From positions 2,480,001 to 2,544,000 of the forward strand of contig JAGPXD010000001.1 of the NCBI GenBank assembly GCA_020746995.1: DNA of 64,000 nucleotides, given 5' to 3'. The translations under genes were made by a program, and so were the position numbers. This document shows positions 24,001 through 34,438 of this stretch, in pieces. Source of the DNA: Plectosphaerella cucumerina (lineage: Eukaryota; Ascomycota; Sordariomycetes; Glomerellales; Plectosphaerellaceae). The number at the start of each line of letters is the position of its first letter. Position 1 is the stretch's first letter. The notes under the pieces are model-generated. The model saw only the letters and a list, made by a program, of their open reading frames with translations, did not search any database and was not told the DNA's origin.

Positions 24001-26186
24001 TGGCTGTCACTCATCTTGAAGTCAGCATAATACCCAGGTGCTCAGACAGTCAAGTGTAAGAGCCCAGTACACCGAGCATGATCGCTCTTCCCCGCCGGCA
24101 TATCAGACCCAAGTTCACTCCCAACTTCACCCGACGCAAAACAGGTACCTCTCTCGATGTATCTCTACGCCAGGACAAGCGTTTCGCCAGCCCTCCTGCT
24201 CCAATGACAACACAGAAATCCGGGGAAGACCTCGGTCTAGGTGTGAGAGGAGGTATCAGACAGTGCTACCTTGTCCCCGAGCCATCCCCCTCATTCAACC
24301 GGCCGGTTCCTGGGGGATGCCGTTGCGCCTGACCTGCTTTCAAGTGCTTAGACGCCGAACCTCCGGGCGCAGAGCCAGAGGTCGAGGCAGTGACTTCGCC
24401 TTATAGGTAGCTAGGCATGTGCCATCCGGCGTCACTCATGCTTCCCCTCTCCCCTCGACACCTTACACTCGACTTCCCGACTCCGTTGCTGGAAGCCTGC
24501 TCCAAGTTGTACCACGTCGTCCTCCCTCTGCTCCCGCCGTCGCTATCGCACACGGTGCTGTCAACCTCAGCTCGCCCTCTCGATCCGTCCTCTCCTCGTG
24601 GTCTCGATCCGTCCTCTGTTGCCCGCGACATCGGTCCAGCCGTTTCCTGGGTAGCCAGCCAGCTCAACGACGCCCCGCGCCACCGAGACCACCGTCTCAA
24701 CGATCGTCGCGCCGCGTCGCGCCTCTTCCCCTCTCGAGAAACGAACAAAACGCCCGAGGCCGCTTTCTACACAAGCAGATCTGAAGCGAATCCACTGCGA
24801 TTACAGCTTCAAGAATTACAACGGTGAGCATGGCCTGGCTTTCCTTCGTCTTTGGCATGTCGTTGTCGTCGTCGTCGTCGGCAGCGGCGCGTGGGCGGAG
24901 CATGGCCCCTCCCGTCCTCTGCCGACACGCGAGCGGGGCCCTGAGACTGCTGGTGCTGTGGGTGCTGCTCACCGAGCGGTACAGCACCCGACCTCAGCAC
25001 TGGCAGTGCAGTGAGCTCAGGCTTCCAGTCGCCGTGGAGAATGGATGCACCAACAAACGCTGTCCATCCCTCGACACAACCACCTCAATTCCAGTCGGCC
25101 CCAATTTCTCTCTCTTCCCCCTCCAGTCCGTCCCGCGTTCGGAGCCCCCATCCTGATGCCCCATCCCCATCCTCATCCCGTCCGTCCCCATGCATCATAC
25201 CCTGGCCTACCCATACACCCCCCCTTCACTGCACATCCCTATCTTTCCCGACGCAGTCCCCCAAGTGCCCCTCCCAACCCCTGGGTCTCCACCTCTTCAG
25301 ACCAATACCGATGCCATGATTGCATAGCGACGACCCCTCGACACCCGTCCGAGGAGACGCTACTTGCTTCCCACCCCAGAACACCCAAACACCCCCCCTT
25401 GCTCGCGTCGCCAACATAAGGCCTGGGCCTTGGCGTGCTTCGACGGACGGCCACCCCACGGCTCTCGCTATGGCGTAGGCAGTGCCTCGTAGGCCGTAGT
25501 CGTAGCCCGTAGGCTGCCAGTAGTCCTGTCCCCCTACGGCCGACCCAGGCCGCTGGCCCTCGGTCATGTACCCTGCCGCCGTGTCTCCCCCTTCCAGCTC
25601 ACGGGCCCAATCGTCAATTACACCGGCGGCATATGGTGGGACCGTGCCGACCACGGACATATCCAAGCCCGGACAGCTGCGACTCCCAAGCCAACATGCT
25701 GGTCGTGGACTGTACCTCTCCCGTACCTGGCTCTGGCTCTGGCTCGTCTGGCTGGCTGGCCTGGCCCGGCTGGCTGGCATGGGAGTCTCGAGCCCCGAGC
25801 TTGACTCCCGAGCCTCCATGCCCGAACCCATCCCCCCGAGCTGTCTCGATACCTTGCCCAACCAGTCGTGCCGAGAAACAGATACATATATGGCCGCCCA
25901 TCCCACCCCTTCTCTTGATGTCCTTTCCACAGCATCTCTAGTTTCATTGACTGACCTCTCATCTGCTTCTTCAGCTCTCGCCATCACCTACTTACACCCC
26001 TCCCCTCCACTAAGACAGACAGACCTATCTCGTCTCATCGCCCAGGCATCGGACAGTGTGTTGATCTCACCGCGTCCCAACCCCTCCTCAACGGTCCTCT
26101 TATACCACCCCTCCCTTTTTAAACACATTTGACTGCGAGGCCCTCTTTGGCTCTGCAGTCTCGTGCTTCTCGAACAGCTTTCGAAA
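21098..26186. other. 5.1 kb block with no recognisable gene
   Basis: The region between PAN2 and the carrier gene is GC-rich (21.2-23.3 kb) and then C/T-rich (24.4-26.1 kb). Open frames are short, lie on both strands in antisense pairs, and show no familiar domain. A GCTGG-type low-complexity run lies at about 25727-25785. A good donor (GGTGAGC) near 24822 after a C/T-rich stretch could belong to a spliced 5' leader of the carrier gene. No tRNA-like T-arm with a matching acceptor stem was found. Confidence 0.5.
25727..25785. repeat. GCTGG-rich low-complexity run
   Basis: CTGGCTCTGGCTCTGGCTC passes into repeated CTGGCTGG and GGCCTGGC units. It is a simple-sequence tract inside the gene-poor block, about 0.4 kb before the carrier gene. 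Confidence 0.7.
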
Positions 26187-27246
26187 ATGAGCACCGGTAG
26201 CCTCAGACAAGCCGCGGAAGCCGCCCGTACCCGTTCCTCATCCGAGATCATGGGCACCGCCAAGTCAGAGACGGCCGTGGTCGCCAGCGATTTCCTTCAC
26301 ACGCCAATCGTTCGTGCCGCCCTTCCCTTCATCAACGGAGGCATCAGCGGCATGGTCGCCACCTCGGTCATTCAGCCTGTCGACATGATCAAGGTCCGCA
26401 TTCAACTTGCTGGTGAGGGTGTTGCCGGCGGCCCCAAGCCTACCCCCCTCTCTGTCACACGTGAGATCCTGGCCTCTGGAAAGGCCATGGACCTCTACAC
26501 TGGCCTGTCCGCCGGCCTTCTCCGCCAGGCAGTCTACACAACGGCCCGTATTGGCTTCTTCGACACCTTTATGAAGAGGCTCACCGTCAGGGCCAAGGAC
26601 CAAGGCCGCCAGATCGGCTTCTCTGACCGTGCCACGGCCGGTCTCGCCGCTGGTGGTCTCGCCGCCATGATCGGCAACCCTGCCGACCTGGCCCTGATTC
26701 GCATGCAGTCTGACGGCCTCAAGCCCCTCGCCGAGCGCAAGAACTACAAGTCCGTCATCGACGCCCTCACCTCCATCACCCGCTCCGAGGGTGTCGCCGC
26801 CCTCTGGGCCGGCGCCGCTCCCACCGTCGTCCGCGCCATGGCGCTCAACTTTGGTCAGCTTGCCTTCTTCTCCGAGGCCAAGTCGCAGCTCAAGGCCAAG
26901 ACGAGCCTGAGCACCACCGCCCAGACCCTGACGGCCTCTGCCATTGCCGGTTTCTTCGCCTCCTTCTTTAGCTTGCCCTTCGACTTTGTCAAGACGCGTC
27001 TGCAGAAGCAGAGCAAGGGCCCTGACGGAAAGCTGCCTTACAAGAGCATGGTCGACTGCTTCAAGCAGGTGGCTAAGCAGGAGGGTATCACTAGGTTCTA
27101 CCGTGGGTTCGGAACCTACTACGTGCGGATTGCTCCCCATGCGTGAGTTCCCAAAATTTCTTCGAGTACCGGATATTGGCTGACACGTCCATTGCAGAAT
27201 GGTGACACTCATCGTGGCTGACTACCTTGGCTTCCTGACCAAGTAA
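26187..27246 (+). CDS. Mitochondrial 2-oxoglutarate/malate-type carrier (SLC25)
   Basis: Exons 26187-27142 and 27198-27246 (intron 55 nt) give 334 aa. The start is the ATG in CGAAAATGAG. Three repeats carry the carrier signature: QPVDMIKVR (repeat 1), NPADLALIRMQSDG (repeat 2) and LPFDFVKTRLQ (repeat 3). The second signature with LALIRM is characteristic of the oxoglutarate/malate carrier subgroup rather than of dicarboxylate or citrate carriers. The N-terminal 45 residues are an extension typical of filamentous fungi. The protein should sit in the inner mitochondrial membrane with six helices and exchange 2-oxoglutarate for malate. The last 16 residues are encoded by the short second exon. 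Confidence 0.9.
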
Positions 27247-27948
27247 GCTCGGTTTCGTTCAGTGCGGGGGTGATGAATGACGAACGGGAGATGTCGGGTT
27301 GACCAGGCGGCTGAGCCGAGTTACCTTGTCCCCGCTCTGCTCTAATGGTTTCACGGGGGTTTTTGTGTAGGGCGCCGGTGTTTGTTTGCTTGCCTGCTTT
27401 TTTCGATTGGACAATTGCATGCTGGGGGATAGGATTATACCACTTGGGACAGGAGGCACGACGGAGGTGCTTCTCAAATATATATATGCTCTTAATTTGT
27501 CCGGCGGAGATACTGTGTGTGTTGCATGTTGTGTCTGATGGGACTGGTGTTCCTCGTGAGTGATGCACCTCAGCCCCACAGCACCGGCTACCCCCTTTTC
27601 TATCACGGCACGGCATCATTTGATGAAGGAACATGGTAGCTGCTGTATTTCTGCCCATAACGCCTCGCAGTCTCGGCGCCAAAGTACAGGCTCACCCGAA
27701 TATGTGGACGCAGAAGCACCACTAACTTTCTAGCTGCTCGCCCAAAACCAAGATGCCCAAGATCGGGCTCTAAGTCAAGCCCACCACTATTCAACCATGT
27801 CCCCGAAAGGCCAGGGTAGGCCAAGTTGAAACCAAACGTATAATATACCGCTGAGCAGATGCCCCCAGTAAGACCCTTCGCTCTTCAAGAGACAAGAGCA
27901 TGCTATCAGAGCCTTTTGCAGCTGCGTCAGCTGCTTTGCAACAGAGCA
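27247..27948. other. Intergenic, 702 bp, between convergent stops
   Basis: The 3' flanks of the carrier and TCO89-like genes lie here. The centre is AT-richer, with a TATATATATG tract near 27480. No gene was seen. Confidence 0.55.
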
Positions 27949-29742
27949 TTAGTCCTGGCTGGCGCTCAGATCCAGGTTCTTCTCCCACAGGTTCCTCAGA
28001 AGAGCATTGAGCCCCGCATCGGGCACTTCATCATCACCGCCAACGAGACTCGAGCCGCTCAACCCGTTCGTGCCGGCCCCATTACGGCCGTCGTCGCCGT
28101 CGAAGCTCGAGCCCGCTCCCGTGCTGCGGAGAGTCCTGATCGACTGCGCTCGCGGCGTGACGGGCCTCTTGTCTGGAGGAGGCAGGGCGCTGCCGAGGCT
28201 CACGTTGCGCGTGTGGCCCATGCCCGGCCGCGAGGCGAGCTTGCCGCCTAGCCCCGGGACGGTGCCATTCCTGCCCGCCGGGATGCGCTGCGGCCTGTTG
28301 GCCTCCTGAAGCTGGAGGACGCGCTCGAGGGACCGGGCGACGGGGTTCTGGTACCGCCTCACGCTGAGATACTCCATGCCCGTCCGCTCCAGCTGCTTCG
28401 CAACGCGGGGATCGCGGCTCGCTGCCCCATCGTACCCCGGACCGGCAACGCCGACGAGCGGGGTCGCGCCGATGGTGCCCCCGCCGATCCCCATGGCCAT
28501 GCCCATCCCGCCACCGGCAGCTTGGTTGGGCTCGATGACGGAGCTGGCGCGCTGCAGGTTGAGCTTCTGCTGGACGCGGGACTGGCCGGCCGGTGGTGCT
28601 GCCGCTCGGCGTCGGGAGCGCGGCGCGAGGGCGCTGGCATCGTCTTCCTCGGTGCCGCTGCGATCCGATGCAAGAGTACGGGCGGATGCGTCTGCTGATA
28701 GCGGCCTCCTCCCGTCTTTTGACTGTTGGCCTCCCCGCCGCGCGGTGTTTGGATGGTAAAAGGATTCGTTGCGGCCGCCGGAGCTCGAGGCGCCGACGAA
28801 CCTCGAGGTGAGCTCGTCCCGGCCTGAACTGCCGGCAGAGACCTTAGTTGAAGAGTTGATGCCGTCGCCGCTGATGGTCGACTGGGCCAGCGATTCTGAA
28901 GAGCGGTTTCTCGACACAGAGACTGTATCGTGCGTCATTTGCGGAGGAGCCCCTTGCGACGGGGTACGTTGTAACAGTCGGGACGTCAGGTACTCCTTGT
29001 GTTGCGCCGTCTCGCGGTCAGGCTGAGGCGGGGATGGCGGGGACGGCGGAGAGGGGGCGTCCTTGGGCGTGTGAGGTCGCGAATCGGTTGCGCTTGCGGA
29101 GCCGGGTTTTGAGGATGGTTGTCCACTGGCCATCGAACCTCTACGGGAGAGGTACGGTGATGCAGAGCCGCTGGCATCAACCCACTCGTCCTCGGTCCCG
29201 TCTGTCCCCAGATCAAAGTGGACCGACGACTTGGCAGCCTTGATCTTGTTGACGGCCGGGTTGGAGGCTGTCCGCTTCAACTTGTCGGACGACTTGATCC
29301 TCTTGTGAACCTCGACACTTGACTTGTTACGGCGGAGGCTAGCCGTTGATGTGTTGGATCTGAGGTTGGATGAGGAGCTGTCGCGAGACAGCTTGGCCTC
29401 TGATTGAACTCGTCGGTGGCCGGCACCTGCTGTCGTTCGCTCGGGGGAGGGGGAGGTGTGTCGTCGGTTGTTCACCTTCGAGGTGGTCGCACCATGGTGC
29501 TTGTGCAGGGCTTTTGATGATGGTATGCGAGCGTGCATTCGACTTGCGCCTCCGACAACGTGCTTCTGATGCTTGGGCCGGTGATGATGGTGATGGTCTT
29601 TGGAAGTGCCGCTGTCTCTCGTGTGATCGCTGGCCTGTGATGTTTCGCTGTCGTGATGCGTGAACACAGGTCGCTTTGATTGGCCGGACGCCGCCGACTG
29701 TTCAGCGCCCGTGTCGCTGTCCCTGCCGCCTTCTGTAGCCAT
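27949..29742 (-). CDS. Ser/Arg-rich protein resembling TORC1 subunit TCO89
   Basis: A single exon encodes 597 aa, starting with ATG in GCCATGACG read on the minus strand. The protein is basic, Ser-rich and largely disordered. A histidine run (SKDHHHHHRPKHQKHVVGG, about residues 48-66) is followed by RRNKSSVEVHKRIKSSDKLK, then the block SSVHFDLG...DEWVDASGSASPYLSRRGS. That last block is what I associate with the fungal TCO89 family. In yeast Tco89 is a non-essential TORC1 subunit at the vacuole. The C-terminus has a short conserved-looking QLERTGMEYLSVRRYQNPVA segment and an acidic end. The assignment rests on one recognised block and overall composition. Confidence 0.68.
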   Translation of the reverse strand: MATEGGRDSDTGAEQSAASGQSKRPVFTHHDSETSQASDHTRDSGTSKDHHHHHRPKHQKHVVGGASRMHARIPSSKALHKHHGATTSKVNNRRHTSPSPERTTAGAGHRRVQSEAKLSRDSSSSNLRSNTSTASLRRNKSSVEVHKRIKSSDKLKRTASNPAVNKIKAAKSSVHFDLGTDGTEDEWVDASGSASPYLSRRGSMASGQPSSKPGSASATDSRPHTPKDAPSPPSPPSPPQPDRETAQHKEYLTSRLLQRTPSQGAPPQMTHDTVSVSRNRSSESLAQSTISGDGINSSTKVSAGSSGRDELTSRFVGASSSGGRNESFYHPNTARRGGQQSKDGRRPLSADASARTLASDRSGTEEDDASALAPRSRRRAAAPPAGQSRVQQKLNLQRASSVIEPNQAAGGGMGMAMGIGGGTIGATPLVGVAGPGYDGAASRDPRVAKQLERTGMEYLSVRRYQNPVARSLERVLQLQEANRPQRIPAGRNGTVPGLGGKLASRPGMGHTRNVSLGSALPPPDKRPVTPRAQSIRTLRSTGAGSSFDGDDGRNGAGTNGLSGSSLVGGDDEVPDAGLNALLRNLWEKNLDLSASQD

Positions 29743-30656
29743 GACGGTACGTGGTGCTGTGCCGTGCCGTTCCCCTGTCTCGCCTCAGCATGCGGCGCGC
29801 GGGATGCGCAGACCGGGCCTATGGCTGTGTCGAAACGCGCAGCCAACCCGGGCTCCTGCAAGAGGGCCCCAACGTGTCTTGAAAAGGACAAGGTATTCCG
29901 GGGGAAGGGGCTGCAGGCGCCTCCCAAGAACCGGTGTGCTGGGGTCTTGTGTCTCGCTATGGTCCGGGTAGAGGGTGTTGCTCCTCTTTGGATGCGAGGA
30001 TGGAAGGTGCCGAGGTGTGTCAATCGGCGTGCCTGGTAGGAATTGCGGCCAATGCGGTTGTCGGAAACTGCGCTGATCAGGTTGACCGAAACAATCCGTT
30101 GCTGCCGATTGCTGCAATTCTGCAGGTTTGCGCAGCTGGATGATTCGAAAGTTGACGTGTGAGGAGTCGGAGAAGATGAGGGAGCGCCCAGTTTGTCCTT
30201 CTGTAAAGTTAATCTGGAATTCTTTCGTCTTGGGTCGGCCTGGCGGAAACCTCAACGCCCTTGATTGCTTCCGGCTACACGATTCGGGTTGCCGTCCGCT
30301 GTCGGTCCAGGGCACCTTGCTGAGACGTAGGCAATCGCGATTCTCTCATTGGCTGAACGCGGAAATCTGGCTGATCTCGGTGCATCTTCTGGGGCACCTC
30401 TACCCCACCACACCAGCTCTATCGGCACGTGACGGAAACCCACTCACGACATCACCGGCGCGTTCTCCACTTTCAGTGGATGGTCCCTTCCATCTCGAAC
30501 TGACGTTGAAGCCGCCACTCTTTCAGCCTCTTTGTGTTCGACAACCGATCGCCCAGAGACCGAAGCACCCCCGATACGAACGAAACCCGGCTGTTTCCTC
30601 TCGACGACCAATATCTTTCTGTCTCCCAGATCAAAGCCCAACCATACGGCTTCATC
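29743..30656. promoter_or_regulatory. Divergent promoter region, TCO89-like and SPF30-like genes
   Basis: These 914 bp separate two divergent starts. The half near the SPF30-like gene is pyrimidine-rich. CCAAT-type motifs (ATTGG) occur at about 30350. No gene was seen. Confidence 0.5.
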
Positions 30657-31732
30657 ATGTCCAGCCAAGTCGCTGCTTTTGAGGAGGATCGTCGGCAATG
30701 CCAGGAACAGGTACAACATCCCCGTTCACCTCACCCTCCCCTTTCCACCGAAATCATCTTCAGTTGCTGACCATCTCTTGCACAGCTCGACGTTGTTCTT
30801 GCAGGCCTGCGCGACGACCCCGAAAATGCCGAACTCAAGACCCTTCAGGCGGAGTTGAATGAGATGATCTCCCTGCTAGATGAATCCATTGCTGAGCTCA
30901 AGCCGAAGCAGGCACCCAAGCCAGCTGCTGCGGCTGCGACCCGGGGCTCGCCAGCCGCCGCGGAAGAACCCGAGAAGTGGTCCCGGGAGAACCACCCTGC
31001 CTTCAAGAAGGCGGCTGCTCCTGCCGAGGAGAAGGTTGACGCCGCTGTCCCGGTGTCCTACAAACTTAACGACACAGTTCTCGCGAAATGGGTAACGGGA
31101 GATAGAGCTTTCTACCCAGCTCGCATCACCTCCATCACAGGATCGTCAAACGATCCCGTCTACATCGTCAAGTTCAAGAGCTACGACAACACCGAGACGC
31201 TTCGCGCCAAGGACCTCCGTCCCGTCTCCAACAAGCGCAAGGCTGACGGGACACCAGCTTCAAGCGGTGGTGCCTCTCCATTCACCGGTGCCTCCACCCC
31301 GGCTAGTCAGTCCGCCACCCCAACATCCGCCGCGCCCAGCGCAACCGCAAACAACGGCATCGTCACATCAGCGTCGGCCAGCATCTACCCCGAACAGCAA
31401 GCCAGGCTGGAGGCGGAGAAGAACGCGGCAGACGCCGCTGCCAAACCGCCCAAGCCGAAGAAGATCAGGGCCACTAGGGAGCTCGAGAAGGGCAAGAATA
31501 AGTGGCAGGAGTTCAACTCCAAATCCCGAGTCGGCAAAACACAGAAGAAGGACAGCATGTTCCGCACCCCCGACGGTGTCCATGGAAGAGGTTCGTTGAT
31601 AAGCCCGCCACCTTCTGAATATGAATGTAAAGCTAACTCCGTGCAGTCGGTTTCACAGGCTCTGGCCAGGCCATGCGGAAAGACCCCACACGCAGCCGCC
31701 ACATCTACCAGCAGAATGATGACCTCGACTAG
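30657..31732 (+). CDS. SPF30/SMNDC1-like Tudor-domain splicing factor
   Basis: Exons 30657-30710, 30786-31590 and 31647-31732 give 314 aa. Intron 1 is 75 nt and intron 2 is 56 nt with a GCTAAC branch. An N-terminal coiled coil (ELKTLQAELNEMISLLDES) precedes a Tudor domain at about residues 115-175 (KLNDTVLAKWVTGDRAFYPA, then VKFKSYDNTETLRAKDLRPV). A charged linker and a C-terminal lysine-rich segment (KGKNKWQEFNSKSR) follow. It ends DPTRSRHIYQQNDDLD in exon 3, which resembles the usual end of this family. Human SPF30 binds dimethylarginine on Sm proteins and helps spliceosome assembly; the same role is inferred in the nucleus here. Confidence 0.86.
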
Positions 31733-32043
31733 ATACCTACCGATCTCGAAACGACCTTGATGCAACTCCCACGGCGCTGGTGCAGTTTTTCCGGCAATGA
31801 TTCCACGGCGTTTTTTGGAGGCCGCTCGGCCCTGGTTCCTTCTGGTAATCCCACTCGGAAGTTCGCTACAGGGGCTAACTTTGTGTGTGTAACACTACAT
31901 GATTCCCAGCCTCCGTGCCAGCCGGCCGCCTCAGCAATACAATTATCCTCCTTGCATCTCTGTGGGCAGAGCCTGTCTCCTTGTCATCGTGATTTTAGAC
32001 AAATGGTGTACATGTTATACAAAATTGACCAACGGCGCTTGCT
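31733..32043. other. Intergenic, 311 bp, between convergent stops
   Basis: Only 3' flanking sequence of the SPF30-like gene and IND1 is seen. Confidence 0.6.
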
Positions 32044-33043
32044 TCAAGCAAGTTTGATCTTGGGCACGATGGCCCTCGCAATGTCAATGAACGCCGTAGC
32101 TCTCTCGCTTTCCGGCTCCGAAACAACCGTAGGCTTGCCCACACTAGCATCGTCTCCAATGGACGGGTGTAGCGGAATGTCTCCGATGAAGTCAATCTCG
32201 TGCTCCTGGCACATCTTCTGCACCCGCTCGTTCGAACCAAAAACATGCGTCTGGCCGTTGCAGCACGGACATCTGAAGAGCGACATGTTTTGGACCAACC
32301 CCAAGATGTCAATGTCGAGCTTCTTGAACATGTTGACGCCCTTGACGGCATCCTTGACTGCCAGGGTATGCGGGGTGGTGACGATGACGGCACCGTCAAG
32401 GATAACTTGCTGTGTGATTGTGAGCTGCGTGTCGCCCGTGCCGGGCGGCATATCGAGGACTAGAATGTCGAGACCGCCCCAGTCAACCTCATGGAGGAGT
32501 TGCTGAACCGACTTCATGACCATCGGCCCGCGCCAAACTACGGGGGCCTCTTCGCCTACGAGGTATCCCATGGACATGGTCTTGACACCAAGGTTGGTCA
32601 TGGGTAAGAGCTGGTTATCTGCGCACGCAGTGTCAGGGGCAGACTACGCAATACATAGGAGACTCCACTTGACGTACTCGCTGATAATCTCGGCTCTCCT
32701 GACAAGTTGAACAACGTAGGAATAGAAGGACCGAAAATATCCACGTCGAGAATACCGGCGCGGTAACCCAGTCGAGAAAAGGCGAGTGAAAGGTTGGCGG
32801 CGACTGTGCTCTTGCCGACGCCACCCTTGGCCGAGGACACGGCTATCACCCTCTCGACTCCGCGGATCTTCCGGCGTTCGGGGCGCCGGCCCCAGGTTGG
32901 CGGTGTGCCAGACCGTGGAAGGCCCTGTTGCTGTCAGAGAGCTTGGTCTGTGAAGGCGATGACATGGGACATACCAAGGGGTTTTCATGACCGCGCAGAC
33001 ATCGCGTCGAGGCCCGGAAGAGCTGGGGTACTGAGGGTTTCAT
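32044..33043 (-). CDS. IND1: IND1-type mitochondrial Fe-S scaffold P-loop ATPase
   Basis: Exons 33043-32975, 32924-32678 and 32618-32044 give 296 aa. The first exon encodes a short, basic presequence (MKPSVPQLFRASTRCLR) that suits mitochondrial import. The Mrp/NBP35 P-loop is SAKGGVGKS (about residues 54-62). GILDVDIFGPSIPTLF, VVWRGPMVMKSVQQLL and LDMPPGTGDTQLTITQQ follow, all typical of the family. A C-terminal CPCC supplies the CxxC pair that bridges a 4Fe-4S cluster in the dimer. IND1 delivers Fe-S clusters to respiratory complex I, which filamentous fungi possess. The intron 1 acceptor could also be six bases upstream, adding two glutamines. Confidence 0.92.
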
Positions 33044-33575
33044 CGAATTTCGCAACGTTTCTGAAGTTGGCGCACTCAAAGGAAGAGAATACAGCCTGAG
33101 AAGTCTACAAATTCATTAAGATGGACGGAAGAAGAGGTGACGATGAATAAGATCGCCGTGCGAACCCTGTCACTTTCCCTGGTGAAGTCGAATCCGCGAC
33201 CCCCATTGGCCAGCGCGTCATTGCCAGACCCATTTCCAGTCCCGACGACGTTTACGCGCCGGGTCACTCAAAGGAAGCACCCTGGTTTCTTTGATCTTCC
33301 AAGCCTCGCCCCGACGACTACACCCTCAGTTCAAATTGATTCTCTCACGACTTCTTTCTGCCCATCAAACTCATCCGTAGGAGTTACAGGTGAGACCCGC
33401 GCTTTCAAGACATGCCCGACCGCCGCTGACCGCGCGCCAGACCAACACACCTCATCTCACCAGCACAAAACACCTGAGAAGCAGTGCGCCAACCCGGAAC
33501 ACTCACCTTCACTTCACCGGCATCCCCTCCGCGCAAACCCTTCCCCAGCTTCTCACCCCCCATCCACACATCACA
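33044..33575. promoter_or_regulatory. Divergent promoter region, IND1 and EF-hand gene
   Basis: These 532 bp separate two divergent starts. The side next to the EF-hand gene is rich in C and A (CACCTTCACTTC, CATCCACACATCACA). No TATA box was seen. Confidence 0.5.
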
Positions 33576-34127
33576 ATGCCTCCCTCAGCAGCAAACTTCG
33601 ACATGCACCAAGCCCGTCGCGACCTCGCCTCCCTCTCCCAAGAATGGCGCACCAACATCCAAGAAGCCTTCTCCCTCATTGACGCCCAAGGCAACGGCTT
33701 CCTCTCCTCCCGCGAATGGCCCTTCGCCCTCCAAGCCCTCGGCTTCCACCTCCCCAAGCCAGAGACATACACCCTCCTGTGCGCGCACGGCGTCGTCCCG
33801 GACGACTTTGACCAGCAGCAGCAGCAGTGCCCGCCCGTCCGGTACCGCATCACCCTCGAGGTCTTCGAGGCCATCGCCGCCTGGCTCATCGTGCGCCGCG
33901 ACCCGACCGAGGCCGCCGAGGAGGCGTGGACGCTCTTTGACCCGCGCAACTCGGGGCGCATCACTGTTGACAGTCTGCGGAGCGTGTGCGCCGAGGTCAA
34001 CTCGCCTCTGTCGGATGCGGATCTGCGGAAGATGATTGATGCGCTGGACCTGACAGGCAAGGGCTGGGTGTCAAAGGACGAATTCATAGACATGGCGAGG
34101 GGGTCGCAGTGGGACAGGAAGGCGTAG
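33576..34127 (+). CDS. EF-hand protein, centrin/calmodulin-like
   Basis: A single exon of 183 aa, with the start in ACACATCACAATGCC. The N-terminal half has EWRTNIQEAFSLIDAQGNGF, an EF-hand-like helix-loop whose loop departs from the consensus. The C-terminal half has EEAWTLFDPRNSGRITVDSL and LRKMIDALDLTGKGWVSKDE, with D/N/S residues at calcium positions. A run of five glutamines (about residues 84-88) splits the second hand. The overall plan is that of Cdc31/centrin, which acts in spindle pole body duplication, but degenerate loops leave calcium binding doubtful. The assignment is to the EF-hand superfamily only. Confidence 0.8.
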   Translation: MPPSAANFDMHQARRDLASLSQEWRTNIQEAFSLIDAQGNGFLSSREWPFALQALGFHLPKPETYTLLCAHGVVPDDFDQQQQQCPPVRYRITLEVFEAIAAWLIVRRDPTEAAEEAWTLFDPRNSGRITVDSLRSVCAEVNSPLSDADLRKMIDALDLTGKGWVSKDEFIDMARGSQWDRKA

Positions 34128-34438
34128 GCCTTGGTGGTGGTGTTCTTACTTCTGGTTTTGTGGCGTCTGTTTTGCATCGAGCTGGCAAGTCTGGCCAGCG
34201 TCGTACCGGCCGCACGCAGGGAATCGAACGACGTTTAATGCAGCTTCATACCCCGAGGTCAAGCCTGGAGCAGGCATGGCATGGCTTGCGCATGGTCTGA
34301 TATCCGGGAATCATTCAATGTATCTCAATTTTCTTCATCTCGTGAACGTGCCTCCTAGGCTGCCCCTAGCAGCTACAACACCCCCCTGCGCCGCCTGCCT
34401 TCATGAAAATCATCTACGACATTGACATAGCAAGTCCT
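34128..34438. other. Intergenic, 311 bp, between convergent stops
   Basis: This is 3' flanking sequence of the EF-hand and aldolase genes. No distinct feature was seen. Confidence 0.6.

Noticed and set aside
24419..24827. Two overlapping Ser/Pro-rich plus-strand frames before the carrier gene
   Set aside because: They overlap in different frames in C/T-rich DNA and look like leader or promoter sequence.
26265..27212. 315-codon minus-strand open frame
   Set aside because: Antisense to the mitochondrial carrier gene; Gly/Asp-rich composition comes from the complementary codons.
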